Counted from the first letter of the stretch, positions 37,224 through 46,070 are shown. The stretch: 64,000 nt of DNA from Thermanaerothrix daxensis (GCF_001306145.1 NZ_LGKO01000005.1:248001-312000), one strand, 5' to 3'. Notes: generated by a model not told the origin, from the letters alone. Numbers and translations are program-made.

Positions 37224-37250
37224 TTCACATTTGTGAATCGTATTCACAAA
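37224..37250. promoter_or_regulatory. Compound TTCACA/TGTGAA operator upstream of SorC-type regulator
   Basis: TTTGTGAAT (37230-37238) and ATTCACAAA (37242-37250) are perfect inverted repeats 3 nt apart. The left one also pairs with TTCACA at 37224-37229 to form TTCACATTTGTGAA. The block ends 4 nt before the -35. It is a candidate site for the regulator encoded next, or for Rex, whose format is close. Confidence 0.6.
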
Positions 37251-37254
37251 TGAC

Positions 37255-37282
37255 TTGTAACCCGGCAGATAATCCCTATAAT
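37255..37282 (+). promoter_or_regulatory. Promoter of the SorC-PDH-PTS cluster
   Basis: TTGTAA (37255-37260), 16-nt spacer, TATAAT (37277-37282), start near 37289. Confidence 0.7.
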
Positions 37283-37319
37283 CACAATTGGTCGTTATCT
37301 GCTTGGCTCGAGTCTAAGG

Positions 37320-38321
37320 ATGTTATTGAACGCGGATCGCCTGGATTTGCTGGCACGAATTGCTGAAATGTACTACGAGAGCAACCTGACGCAAGATCAG
37401 ATTGCTAAAATTACCGGCTATTCGCGCTCAATGGTATCCCGTCTGTTGACCGAAGCCCGGCGGCAAGGGGTCGTTGAGATCCGCATCAATCACCCGATGC
37501 AGCGCCGCCGAGACTTGGAGCAAGCCCTGCAGGCACGTTTGCACCTGGATGAAGTGTGGGTGATGGCCCGGGGCACGCTGGCGCATGGGGAGATGTTGCG
37601 TCGCCTGGGTGTGCTGGCGGCGCGGTTTTTAGAGGCGTATCTCCACGATTACATGACGCTGGGGACCTCGTGGGGCACGGCGGTTTACGAGACGGTGAAC
37701 GCGCTGCAACCGCGCACGTTTCGCGGCATTCGGGTGGTGCAGATGATTGGGGCTCTGGGCACCCCCAACCCCGATATTGACGGTCCGGAACTGGCGCGAC
37801 GCATGGCACGGGCCCTGGCCGGGCAGTACGCCACGCTGCCAGTGCCCCTGATCGTAGAGAGCGAGACCACCCGTCAATCGTTAATGCGGGCACCGCATGT
37901 GCAGCGCGTAACTCAGTTTTTCCGTCAAATTGATTTGGCGTTGGTCGGGGTTGGTACGGTAGAACCCGAGCATGCCAGTCTTTTGCGCGCTGGCTACCTG
38001 ACGGCTGAACAATTAGAGGATTTGCGCGCTGCTGGCGCGGTAGGAGATGTGTGCGCCATTCATATTGCCCTGGATGGCTCGCTGGTGGATACCCCGTTGA
38101 CTCGCTGTATCCTGGGCATTGATGCGGAGACTCTGCGCCGTGTTCCCATTCGCATTGGGGTGGCCGGGGGGCAAGCCAAGGCCCTGCCGATCCTGGCTGC
38201 CAGCCGCTCTGGGTTGATCAATCGTCTGGTAACCGACGAGGTTGCCGCAACTTTTGCTTTACGTATTTTGGAGGAAGGATCATTGTCGTATGTCAATGCA
38301 ACCGAACCCGATGCAGATTGA
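37320..38321 (+). CDS. SorC/DeoR-family sugar-responsive transcriptional regulator
   Basis: 333 residues. An N-terminal helix-turn-helix ([20 protein letters not shown], residues ~20-40) is followed by the effector-binding domain (~60-330) of the SorC family, which senses phosphorylated sugars; [17 protein letters not shown] and [10 protein letters not shown] are typical. ATG 37320 is used, but TTG 37326 fits better the AAGG site directly before. Its 3' end overlaps the E1alpha gene by 32 bp, so it most likely controls the downstream dehydrogenase and PTS genes, and probably itself through the site at 37224-37250. Confidence 0.92.
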   Translation: MLLNADRLDLLARIAEMYYESNLTQDQIAKITGYSRSMVSRLLTEARRQGVVEIRINHPMQRRRDLEQALQARLHLDEVWVMARGTLAHGEMLRRLGVLAARFLEAYLHDYMTLGTSWGTAVYETVNALQPRTFRGIRVVQMIGALGTPNPDIDGPELARRMARALAGQYATLPVPLIVESETTRQSLMRAPHVQRVTQFFRQIDLALVGVGTVEPEHASLLRAGYLTAEQLEDLRAAGAVGDVCAIHIALDGSLVDTPLTRCILGIDAETLRRVPIRIGVAGGQAKALPILAASRSGLINRLVTDEVAATFALRILEEGSLSYVNATEPDAD

Positions 38322-39303
38322 GAATACGCTTCCGGTGAATCATGAACAGTTGCTGGCCGAATTGGGGCGTGACCAGGCGCTGGATATGCTAGCGACCATG
38401 TGCCTGATTCGCGCCTTTGAGGAGAAGGCCGAAGATCTCTTCGCGCGAGGGATGGTGCACGGCACCATGCATCTCTCGATTGGACAGGAGGCAGTGGCCG
38501 TTGGGGCTACCCGCGCCATGCAGCAGGGGGATTACCTGCTCAACCATCACCGCGGGCATGGGCACTGCCTGGCTTGGGGCAGTGATGTAAACCTGATGAT
38601 GGCGGAGTTTCTGGGTAAGGAAACTGGCTACTGCCGCGGGCGTGGGGGCTCGATGCACATTGCCAATGTGGAGGCAAATAACCTGGGTGCCAATGGCATT
38701 GTGGGAGGGGGGCTTCCCATCTCGGTGGGAGTGGGGTTGAGCATTAAAATGCGTCGCACCCGCCAGGTTTGCCTGACCGTTTTCGGGGATGGCGCCGCTA
38801 ATGAGGGTGCCTTCCATGAGGCGCTTAATATGGCAAGTATTTGGGATCTGCCGGTGGTGTACCTGTGTGAAAATAACCAGTATGCCATGTCAATGCCAGT
38901 AACCAAGGCGTTTAATATCGAGCGCATTAGCCAGCGTGCGTGTGCTTACGGAATACCGGGCGAGACGGTGGACGGCAATGATGTACTGGCCGTTTATGCG
39001 GCCGTGCGCCAGGCGGCAGAACGCGCCCGCAGTGGTCAGGGTCCGACGCTGGTGGAGGCAGTGACCTACCGCTGGCGCGGGCACTCGAAAAGCGACCGCC
39101 AGGCCTACCGCACGCGTGAGGAGGTCAAGGTGTGGCAGCAGCGTGATCCGATCCGCCGCTTTGCCGCTCTTCTGGGGCTGAGCGAGGAAGAACTGGCGGC
39201 TTATACCGCCGAAGCGCAGCGTAAAGTTGAGGCGGCAGTTGCTTTCGCTCAGGCCAGTCCTGAGCCCGATGTGAGCACTATTCTTGAGGGTGTCTATGCG
39301 TGA
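38290..39303 (+). CDS. 2-oxoacid dehydrogenase E1 alpha subunit (pyruvate/acetoin type)
   Basis: 337 residues. Thiamine-diphosphate subunit that decarboxylates the 2-oxoacid. [34 protein letters not shown] and the TPP/Mg motif [17 protein letters not shown]...ENNQYAMS are clear. ATG 38290 lies inside the end of the regulator gene; GGAGGAAGGA at 38270-38279 serves it. The length and sequence style fit PdhA/AcoA; pyruvate is favoured from context, acetoin is possible. Confidence 0.93.
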   Translation: MSMQPNPMQIENTLPVNHEQLLAELGRDQALDMLATMCLIRAFEEKAEDLFARGMVHGTMHLSIGQEAVAVGATRAMQQGDYLLNHHRGHGHCLAWGSDVNLMMAEFLGKETGYCRGRGGSMHIANVEANNLGANGIVGGGLPISVGVGLSIKMRRTRQVCLTVFGDGAANEGAFHEALNMASIWDLPVVYLCENNQYAMSMPVTKAFNIERISQRACAYGIPGETVDGNDVLAVYAAVRQAAERARSGQGPTLVEAVTYRWRGHSKSDRQAYRTREEVKVWQQRDPIRRFAALLGLSEEELAAYTAEAQRKVEAAVAFAQASPEPDVSTILEGVYA

Positions 39304-40282
39304 GATTACTTACGTCGAAGCCATACGCGAAGCCCTGGCCCAGAAGATGGCCGAGGATCCAACAGTTTTCCTCATCGGTGAGGATATTGGCATTTACGGC
39401 GGTGCCTTTGGGGCAACGGCGGGGTTGATTCAGCAGTTCGGAGAAGAACGAGTCATTGATACCCCAATTTCAGAAGCGGGAATTGCTGGTGCCTGTATCG
39501 GTGCCGCCCTCACCGGGATGCGCCCCGTGGGGGAGATCCAGTTCATGGACTTTGTGACCCTCAGCATGGAGCAACTGGTGCTCCAGGCCGCCAAAATTCG
39601 CTTTATGTTTGGGGGAAAAGCAAAGGTGCCGTTTGTGCTGCGCATGCCAGGTGGCTCCGGCACGGGTGCGGCGGCACAGCATTCCGAAAGTCTGGAGAAC
39701 TGGTTCGTCCATGTGCCGGGACTGAAAGTAGTCATGCCCAGCACCCCTTATGATGCCAAGGGGTTATTAATTGCAGCCATTGAAGACGATAACCCGGTCA
39801 TCTTCGTTGAGCACAAGTTGTTGTATAAGATCAAAGGGCCGGTTCCCGAGGAGATGTACCGTATTCCGCTGGGGCAGAGCCATGTGGTGCGCGAGGGCAA
39901 AGATCTGACCATTGTGGCGACCTCGGTCATGGTGCAGCGTGCCTTGCAAGCCGCCGAACAGTTGCAGGCCGAAGGCATTGAAGCAGAAATCATTGACCCA
40001 CGCACGCTACGTCCTCTGGATGATGAACCCATCATCCGTTCGGTCATGAAAACCGGACGCGCTTTAGTCGTCCACGAGGCGGTGAAGATGGGCGGTTTTG
40101 GCGGCGAGATTGTAGCGCGCATTGTAGAGAGCGAAGCCTTTGACTATCTCGAAGCCCCGGTGCGCCGCTTGGCCGGGCTGGACATCCCCATTCCATATAA
40201 TCGTACCCTGGAGTATCATGCCGTACCCCAGGTGGAGAACATTGTGGAAGAAGCCCGCAAACTGGTCAAAGGGGCCTATTAG
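39296..40282 (+). CDS. 2-oxoacid dehydrogenase E1 beta subunit
   Basis: 328 residues, transketolase-like partner of E1 alpha. It begins [20 protein letters not shown] and shows [47 protein letters not shown] and [17 protein letters not shown] 39296 overlaps the E1alpha stop by 8 bp, so the two are translationally coupled. Confidence 0.94.
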   Translation: MREITYVEAIREALAQKMAEDPTVFLIGEDIGIYGGAFGATAGLIQQFGEERVIDTPISEAGIAGACIGAALTGMRPVGEIQFMDFVTLSMEQLVLQAAKIRFMFGGKAKVPFVLRMPGGSGTGAAAQHSESLENWFVHVPGLKVVMPSTPYDAKGLLIAAIEDDNPVIFVEHKLLYKIKGPVPEEMYRIPLGQSHVVREGKDLTIVATSVMVQRALQAAEQLQAEGIEAEIIDPRTLRPLDDEPIIRSVMKTGRALVVHEAVKMGGFGGEIVARIVESEAFDYLEAPVRRLAGLDIPIPYNRTLEYHAVPQVENIVEEARKLVKGAY

Positions 40283-40290
40283 GAGGTAGC

Positions 40291-41670
40291 GTGGCGCACG
40301 AAGTGATTATGCCCAAATTTGGTTTTACCCAGGAGACGGCGGAGATCGTGCGCTGGCTCAAGCACGAAGGAGACGTGGTTGAGCAGGGGGAGCCCATTGC
40401 TGAGGTGACGACGGATAAGGTCAACATGGAGGTGGAGGCTCCTGCCAGTGGCATTTTGGCTGGGGTGCGCTATCGCGAAGGGGAGGTGGTGCCGGTCACT
40501 CAGGTCATTGCCTATATCCTCCAACCCGGTGAGGTGCTGCCTGAGGAAGCGGTCCCTTCTGCTAAGGAAGTGGGCGAGGGTGCAGCCCCTACTGAGGAGG
40601 ACCTTCTGCACGTCACACCGGTGGCAGCGCGTCTGGCGGAGGCCGAGGGAGTGGACCTAAGCCAAGTACGGGGGAGCGGTCCTGGTGGGCGAATTACCCG
40701 GAAAGATGTTGAAGCCTATCTGGCTGCCCGTCAAGCCCCGCCGGGCAAGGTGCGGGCTGTGCCGGCCGCGCGGCGATTGGCTCGCGAGTTGGGGGTGGAT
40801 TTGGGGCAGGTTGCGGGGAGTGGCCCGCGCGGGCGTATCCAGTCAGAGGATGTGCACCGTGCTCATGCGGCTCAGGTGCAAGCCGCTCCTGCGGTGGTAG
40901 CGCCTGCGGTTGAAGCCGCAATGGCACAACCGGCGGCGGTGAGCGAGGTGTCTGGCGTGCGTACGCCCATTGCGCAGGCGATTACCCTGACGGGTATGCG
41001 CAAGGTCATTGCCCAGCGCATGCAGCAGAGCGCTCAGAATGCTCCGCACATTCATCTGGAGATCACGGTGGATGCAACAGCCGCGGAAGCCCTGCGTGCA
41101 CGGGCTAATCAGCGCTTGAAAGAGGGACAACCCAAGGTCAGTCTGACAGCGGTTATTGCGCGGGCGTGTGCCTGGGCGCTGACTCAGCACCCGCGGCTGA
41201 ACGCCTGGTTGGTGAGTACATCGCAAGGGGAACAACTCTTAATCCCTGCTCAGGTTAACCTTGGGATTGCGGTAGCAGTGGATGAGGGGTTGATTGTGCC
41301 GGTGGTACGCGATGCGGCGCGGAAGAACCTACTGCAATTGGCGGGTGAGATCGGGGATCTGGTGGAACGGGCGCGGGCCAACCGCCTGAAACCTGAGGAC
41401 GTGGTGGAAGGGACTTTCACCATCTCCAACCTGGGCATGTTCGGGATTGAGCGCTTCACGGCCATCATCAATCCGCCACAAGTGGCCATTCTGGCGGTGG
41501 GGAGTCTGCGGCAGGAGGTCGTAGCCGATACAGAGGGGCAGATCCAGGTGCGCCCGGTGTTCAGCTTGACTCTGTGTGCCGATCATCGGGTTGTGGATGG
41601 AGCGGTCGCAGCGCGTTTCCTGGCCGACTTGCGTGAGGCGCTGGAGCAACCCGAGGTGATGGTGGTGTAA
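40291..41670 (+). CDS. Dihydrolipoyl acyltransferase E2 with two peripheral-subunit-binding domains
   Basis: 459 residues. Lipoyl domain (1-80) with the lipoylated K43 in TTDKVNME; two E3/E1-binding domains in tandem (about 107-144, [16 protein letters not shown]...; and 154-192, [15 protein letters not shown]...), each ending in GSGP(G/R)GRI; Ala/Pro linker; catalytic domain from ~225 with the active-site [12 protein letters not shown] 40291 follows AGGAGG by 4 nt, 8 nt after E1beta. One lipoyl with two binding domains is less usual than one of each. No E3 gene is in the cluster. Confidence 0.94.
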   Translation: MAHEVIMPKFGFTQETAEIVRWLKHEGDVVEQGEPIAEVTTDKVNMEVEAPASGILAGVRYREGEVVPVTQVIAYILQPGEVLPEEAVPSAKEVGEGAAPTEEDLLHVTPVAARLAEAEGVDLSQVRGSGPGGRITRKDVEAYLAARQAPPGKVRAVPAARRLARELGVDLGQVAGSGPRGRIQSEDVHRAHAAQVQAAPAVVAPAVEAAMAQPAAVSEVSGVRTPIAQAITLTGMRKVIAQRMQQSAQNAPHIHLEITVDATAAEALRARANQRLKEGQPKVSLTAVIARACAWALTQHPRLNAWLVSTSQGEQLLIPAQVNLGIAVAVDEGLIVPVVRDAARKNLLQLAGEIGDLVERARANRLKPEDVVEGTFTISNLGMFGIERFTAIINPPQVAILAVGSLRQEVVADTEGQIQVRPVFSLTLCADHRVVDGAVAARFLADLREALEQPEVMVV

Positions 41671-41671
41671 G

Positions 41672-41687
41672 GACTAAAATTTTAGTC
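41672..41687. promoter_or_regulatory. Perfect 16-bp palindrome between E2 and EIIA
   Basis: GACTAAAA directly followed by TTTTAGTC. It lies in the 27-nt gap ahead of the PTS genes. It could be an internal operator, or a weak RNA hairpin; no promoter can be assigned to it. Confidence 0.45.
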
Positions 41688-41697
41688 TGGAGGGAAT

Positions 41698-42189
41698 GTG
41701 GACTCAACCCCGTTAAATCTGCTAGACTTATTAATACCGGAAGCGATTGCGCTCAATTTTACGGCTGCCTCGGCTGAAGCGGTCATCCGACACCTGGCAG
41801 CAGCGCTCCTCCGGCAGGGTTATGTGCGCGAGACATTTGCTGAGGCGGCTCTGGAGCGCGAGGCGCGGCTACCTACGGGTCTGCGGCTCTCGGGTGAAAT
41901 TCATGCGGCGATCCCGCATACGGATATTGAGCATGTGCTTCGCCCGGCCGTGGGGCTGGCCACCTTGCCCGAACCCGTGATTTTTCGCAACATGATTGAT
42001 CCCACAGATGTTGTTCCGGTACGTCTGGTCTTTTTGCTAGCCTTGGAGCAACCCAAATCACAGGTGGAGATGCTTCAGCAGGTTGCCACCATCTTGCAAA
42101 ATCCTCAGGTCGTCAGTGATCTGGTCACTGCGCAAACGTTGGAAGAGGTGCGGCGGATACTCGCGCAGGTAATGCCTGCGCAGTCGTGA
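41698..42189 (+). CDS. PTS EIIA, fructose/galactitol (mannitol-type) family
   Basis: 163 residues, cytoplasmic. Receives phosphate from HPr on a histidine, most likely H74 in AAIPHTDIEHV, and hands it to EIIB. FTAASAEAVIRHLAAALL and REARLPTGLRL fit the PTS_EIIA_2 fold. GTG 41698 is the start, preceded by GGAGGG. First of three consecutive PTS genes. Confidence 0.92.
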   Translation: MDSTPLNLLDLLIPEAIALNFTAASAEAVIRHLAAALLRQGYVRETFAEAALEREARLPTGLRLSGEIHAAIPHTDIEHVLRPAVGLATLPEPVIFRNMIDPTDVVPVRLVFLLALEQPKSQVEMLQQVATILQNPQVVSDLVTAQTLEEVRRILAQVMPAQS

Positions 42190-42256
42190 AGCAGGTGGTA
42201 CGTAATTTTCTCCCTTTACTCAATTCATTCTAAACCTGATCTGTGAGGAGGTTAAC

Positions 42257-42544
42257 GTGAGCAAACCCAAAGTCGTTCTGGTGGCCTGCGGTACAGCCAT
42301 TGCAACTTCCACCGTGGTAGCCCACGCAATTGAGGAGGAAATGAAGAAGCGGGGAATTAACATCACAACCCGTCAGTGTAAGGCAACAGAGGTGCCAAGC
42401 CTGGCTGCCGATGCTGATCTGATCGTCACAACGACCCCGCTGCCTTCAAATCTTGGTAAACCCGTGATCCAGACCCTGGCGTTTCTCACGGGAATCGGAA
42501 AAGAGGAGGTGTTGAAGCAGATTGAAGAGATACTAAAACAGTAA
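42257..42544 (+). CDS. PTS EIIB, galactitol family
   Basis: 95 residues, a single EIIB domain. The phosphorylated cysteine is C11 in LVACGTAIATST, the P-loop-like turn of this family. GTG 42257 has GAGGAGG upstream. The presence of separate A, B and C genes is the galactitol (Gat) arrangement. Confidence 0.93.
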   Translation: MSKPKVVLVACGTAIATSTVVAHAIEEEMKKRGINITTRQCKATEVPSLAADADLIVTTTPLPSNLGKPVIQTLAFLTGIGKEEVLKQIEEILKQ

Positions 42545-42614
42545 TTCCCTATTTCGATCGTTTATTTTCTATTCCCCCCAACTTTTTCATTTCAAATCCT
42601 CTCAGGAGGCCAAA

Positions 42615-44024
42615 ATGGATGCCGTATTAAGTGCGATTAAGACGTTATTTGACACGCTTGGCGCTACGGTCATGCTCCCCATCATTATCTTCTTGCTGGC
42701 CTTGATCCTGGGTGCCAAGCCGGGGCGGGCCTTCCGCGCCGCCGTTACCATCGGTGTGGCATTCGTCGGTATCAATCTTGTTATTGGGCTGATGTGGTCA
42801 AACCTGACCGAAGTGGCGCAGGCCATTGTGAAGAACACCGGCGTAACTCGCGATGTGGTGGATGTGGGTTGGCCTTCAGCCGCTGCCATTGCCTTTGGTT
42901 CCTCGGTGGGTCTGTGGGTGATTCCGTTAACCCTGGTGGTTAACCTGGTTTTATTGGCTCTGCGTCTGACCCGCACCCTGGATGTAGATGTGTGGAACTA
43001 CTGGCACTTTGCGTTCATCGGTTCGCTCATTGTGGCCGGCACTGGTAACCTGCTGTACGGGTTGATCGGTGCAGCGTTAGCGGCGGCACTGGCGCTTTTC
43101 CTGGGTGACTGGACGGCCAAGGCTGTGCAGAAATTTTACGGCCTGCCGGGCATTTCCATTCCGCACCTGACCTCGGCTCCCATCGTGCCCATTGCGATTG
43201 CCACTAACTGGGTCATTGAGCGCATCCCGGGTTTGCGCGATGCGGAGTGGGATACCGAGACCATCCGCAAGCGCCTGGGGGTTTTTGGTGAACCGGTCAT
43301 TTTGGGCCTGGTTATTGGTTTGGTGCTGGGTGCCATCGCTTTCTACAATGCTGGTGACGCGATGACGGTGCTGGCGAAAGTGTTGGGTGCGGGCATCAAC
43401 CTGGCCGCTGTCATGTTGCTGCTCCCGCGCATGGTTGCGATCCTGATGGAAGGGCTGATCCCGATCTCCGAGTCGGCACGTGAGTTCATGCAGAAGCGCG
43501 CCGGTGGGGATCGCGAGTTCTACATTGGCCTTGACTCGGCTATTTTGATCGGTCACCCTGCCGCGATTGCCAGCGCGCTGGTGCTTGTCCCGATTGCCAT
43601 TCTGCTCAGCATCATCCTGCCGGGCAACCGCGTCATCCTCTTTGCCGACCTGGCGGTGATTCCCTTTGTAGTGGCCATGACCGCACCGGTCATGCGGGGG
43701 AACGTGCTGCGCATCGTCATTGCCGGGACAATCACCCTGGCCGTTGGTTTCTACATTGCCACTTCGATGGCGCCGCTTTTCACCTCCGCAGCGGTGGCTT
43801 CTGGTTTCTCACTGCCTGAGGGCGCGGTGCAGATTACCAGCATTGCGGATGGCTTCCTCTGGCCTCCGTTCCTCTTTGTTCGCACGGTCATGGGGCTGGG
43901 CGCGCTCGGGTTGGTGGTTCTGGCGGCTCTGTTGGGTGTAGCACTCTTCTTCTTCCTGCGCAACACCAAAGCCTGGGAAGCGGCCGCAGGTGCGCCCGCA
44001 GAGGCTACAGCTTCAGCCGACTAG
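42615..44024 (+). CDS. PTS EIIC permease, galactitol (GatC) family
   Basis: 469 residues, about ten membrane segments. It shows LGATVMLPIIIFLLALILG at the start, WPSAAAIAFGS, the loop KFYGLPGISIPHLTS, and GLDSAILIGHPAAI. Family members carry galactitol and other polyols or pentoses; the true substrate cannot be read. No sugar-phosphate dehydrogenase or aldolase is linked. AGGAGG precedes ATG 42615. A strong terminator ends the cluster. EI and HPr must be elsewhere. Confidence 0.93.
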   Translation: MDAVLSAIKTLFDTLGATVMLPIIIFLLALILGAKPGRAFRAAVTIGVAFVGINLVIGLMWSNLTEVAQAIVKNTGVTRDVVDVGWPSAAAIAFGSSVGLWVIPLTLVVNLVLLALRLTRTLDVDVWNYWHFAFIGSLIVAGTGNLLYGLIGAALAAALALFLGDWTAKAVQKFYGLPGISIPHLTSAPIVPIAIATNWVIERIPGLRDAEWDTETIRKRLGVFGEPVILGLVIGLVLGAIAFYNAGDAMTVLAKVLGAGINLAAVMLLLPRMVAILMEGLIPISESAREFMQKRAGGDREFYIGLDSAILIGHPAAIASALVLVPIAILLSIILPGNRVILFADLAVIPFVVAMTAPVMRGNVLRIVIAGTITLAVGFYIATSMAPLFTSAAVASGFSLPEGAVQITSIADGFLWPPFLFVRTVMGLGALGLVVLAALLGVALFFFLRNTKAWEAAAGAPAEATASAD

Positions 44025-44046
44025 GCCTGATTTCCGCTTCACCTTT

Positions 44047-44083
44047 GGATCAGCCCGAGCGCCCTCGGGCTGATCCATTTTTT
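44047..44083 (+). terminator. Strong intrinsic terminator of the PDH-PTS cluster
   Basis: Perfect 13-bp stem: GGATCAGCCCGAG (44047-44059) with CTCGGGCTGATCC (44064-44076), 4-nt loop, followed by A and seven T. Confidence 0.95.
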
Positions 44084-44102
44084 GTCGAGGGCACGGTTGT
44101 GT

Positions 44103-45092
44103 TTAGCGCATCAGCCCGCGGATGATCAGATCCACGGCTTCGTCCTCGCTTAACCCGCGTGCCATCAGCGTTTCAAGTTCCTTGCGGTTAACGGTGCCAA
44201 TGGCTGCCTCATGTGTCACCTGAGCCTGATCGTGGCGGACGATGACGAGGGGATTGTTGCTGGCCTGTGCCTGCCCGCGCACGATTTCGGTGCAATCCAT
44301 GTGTCCACGCGTGTTAGGGGCGTTGCCTTCGGTGACGGTATCCACGCGGCTTTGGGCGTGGTCCTGAACGGCAATGCGGGTGCGGGTTAACCCCCTTGCC
44401 CCGGGCCCCTCCAAAACCACGACTTCGCGCACATGGATGGCATCTTCACCTTTGCCATAGGCTTTGGTCACCAGTTCCGTCACACCACCAGCCTCGACGC
44501 GGACGTGGTAATCCAAACGCAGTACGCCTACCCGACCGCGCGTCAATGCGAAGGTGGTGGTGAAGTATCCACCTTCTTCGACAACGACCTCGGCCTTGGG
44601 AAGAACCACTGTGCCCCCCTGAGGGCCGTGAAAGTGTTCTTCAGTGTACGTCAGGCTGGCATTGCGTCCCACCCGAATACGGGCTTGCATGCGGTGCTCA
44701 ACTTTGATCGCATTAGGGAAGGAGCAGTGTGCCAGAAAGCGCACCTGCGCCTGTTCGCCAATCTCATAATCGGCGATAATCTCCTGTTCTCCTTCGGCTG
44801 GCAGAAGCCCAAAGCATAGATGCACCGGCTGAGTGAAGCGGGTATGGGGCTCTACCCAGATGTGGGCACGCACGCCATGCGGCAGACTCTCCGCTTCGAA
44901 ATGAACGCCGGGAATCTCATGTGCTACCAGCACCTGATTGGCCGAAATGACCAGGGTGGCAACCTGGGGCAGTTGGAGGACGCCCGGGTCGCCACCAGCC
45001 TGCCGGTAAGCCTCCATCATGGCGTTGAGTTCACCTGCCCATGTGGGTGCTGCCTCGCTTGAGGGGGATGGAAAACGAGATGCGCGGGTCAT
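44103..45092 (-). CDS. SufB/SufD-family Fe-S assembly protein (SmsB-like)
   Basis: 329 residues, clearly shorter than SufB (~470) or SufD (~430), the size of the SmsB protein of the minimal two-gene system. It has the beta-helix core (YTEEHFHGPQGGTVVLPKAE, VREVVVLEGPGARG) and the C-terminal SufBD signature NTRGHMDCTEIVRGQA...THEAAIGTVNRKELETLMARG. Cysteines remain in LAHCSFP and HMDCTEIV. It overlaps sufC by ATGA. Confidence 0.9.
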   Translation of the reverse strand: MTRASRFPSPSSEAAPTWAGELNAMMEAYRQAGGDPGVLQLPQVATLVISANQVLVAHEIPGVHFEAESLPHGVRAHIWVEPHTRFTQPVHLCFGLLPAEGEQEIIADYEIGEQAQVRFLAHCSFPNAIKVEHRMQARIRVGRNASLTYTEEHFHGPQGGTVVLPKAEVVVEEGGYFTTTFALTRGRVGVLRLDYHVRVEAGGVTELVTKAYGKGEDAIHVREVVVLEGPGARGLTRTRIAVQDHAQSRVDTVTEGNAPNTRGHMDCTEIVRGQAQASNNPLVIVRHDQAQVTHEAAIGTVNRKELETLMARGLSEDEAVDLIIRGLMR

Positions 45093-45847
45093 GCCTGGCC
45101 TTCCTCCTGTTCCAGACCCATTCTCATGAGTTCAAGAGGGGTAGGATGCAAGCGACAATGCTCACGGTAGAAACGCCGCGTTTCCTGAGGATTGCCGATG
45201 AATGCAATGCTGCCCAGGCACATCAATGAGGCGCAATCGCCAATTTCAGCCAGTTCATCGCGATGGGTGATGAGTAGGATGGTGCTGCCCTCGGCGGCCA
45301 TGCGGCGGATCAGATGCTCAATATCCGTCAGCGAAAGAGCGTCTATTCCCGAATCGGGCTCATCCAGGATGGCCAGGCGTGGACGCATGGCATAAACGGC
45401 AGCCAGTTCGATACGTTTGCGTTCCCCGCCCGAAAGGGTCTTGTCCACTGCCCGGTAAGCATATTGGGCAGGGGGCAGGGCGACTGCTTCCAGTGCTTCC
45501 AGCACGCGTTGGCGGTCTGGCTCTTTCATCCCCAGGCTGATGTACTTGCCGACCGGGATGCCCTCAAAACGCGCCGGTTCCTGCCAGGCCAGGGTGATGC
45601 CTAAACGAGCGCGTTCAGAGAGGCTCAAAGGGGTAATATCGCGTCCTTCGAAAAGGATTTCACCACGGTCGGGAGTATAACCGGCGCACCCCATCAGGGT
45701 ATAGGCCAAAGTGGATTTTCCCGAGCCGTTTAACCCCAGCAACACATGGATCTCACCTGGCTTGAGAGACAGATTGACGTTGTTCAGCAACACCCGACCC
45801 TCTCGCGTCAGGTAGAGATTTTTGACCTCCAATAGATAGGAATCCAT
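45089..45847 (-). CDS. sufC: Fe-S assembly ATPase SufC (SmsC)
   Basis: 252 residues, cytoplasmic ABC-type ATPase partner of SufB/D. Walker A GLNGSGKSTLAYTL, signature LSGGERKRIELA, Walker B LAILDEPDSGIDALS and switch LLITHRDEL. Only one SufB/D partner follows, and sufS, sufU and the regulator sufR are not linked. The upstream region holds repeats that may be an operator. Confidence 0.95.
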   Translation of the reverse strand: MDSYLLEVKNLYLTREGRVLLNNVNLSLKPGEIHVLLGLNGSGKSTLAYTLMGCAGYTPDRGEILFEGRDITPLSLSERARLGITLAWQEPARFEGIPVGKYISLGMKEPDRQRVLEALEAVALPPAQYAYRAVDKTLSGGERKRIELAAVYAMRPRLAILDEPDSGIDALSLTDIEHLIRRMAAEGSTILLITHRDELAEIGDCASLMCLGSIAFIGNPQETRRFYREHCRLHPTPLELMRMGLEQEEGQA

Positions 45848-45873
45848 CGTTTTGCCTTATCCGGGTTTATCAT

Positions 45874-45916
45874 TATTCTGGATTCAGAATATAATCCCGA
45901 ATCGTGCCACTGGCTA
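45874..45916 (-). promoter_or_regulatory. sufC promoter with palindrome at the start site
   Basis: On the minus strand a weak -35 (TAGCCA, 45916-45911) and -10 (TATATT, 45893-45888) are 17 nt apart. TATTCTG (45874-45880) and CAGAATA (45885-45891) form a palindrome centred on the expected start, a good position for a repressor. Confidence 0.45.
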
Positions 45917-45975
45917 GTTCCGTTTGTCACGATTACAACTCTGTTTTGTCACCCATTAAGGCGAGCCAGTGGCAC
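45904..45975. repeat. 12-bp inverted repeat enclosing two 8-bp direct repeats
   Basis: GTGCCACTGGCT (45904-45915) and AGCCAGTGGCAC (45964-45975) are perfectly inverted, 48 bp apart. The interval carries TTTGTCAC twice (45923-45930 and 45945-45952), starts 22 bp apart. It occupies the middle of the 441-nt gap between sufC and metK. No ORF is visible in it. Confidence 0.6.
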
Positions 45976-46008
45976 CAAAGGGCTTTGAGTCTCATTGCAG
46001 GATCATCC

Positions 46009-46037
46009 TTTACATTCCGGGGGGGTTGTGATAATAT
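46009..46037 (+). promoter_or_regulatory. Promoter of metK leader
   Basis: TTTACA (46009-46014), 17-nt spacer, TAATAT (46032-46037) with upstream TGA making an extended -10. Start near 46044, about 27 nt before the riboswitch. Confidence 0.65.
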
Positions 46038-46070
46038 ATGCTTTGACAATTGAATAGCCTTTTACAGGCA

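Noticed and set aside
43077-43556. Minus-strand ORFs inside the EIIC gene
   Set aside because: Shadows of a strongly supported membrane protein gene.
37320-44024. Calling the transporter specific for galactitol and the enzyme pyruvate dehydrogenase outright
   Set aside because: EIIC family and E1/E2 families are clear, but neither substrate can be read and no galactitol catabolic gene is linked.
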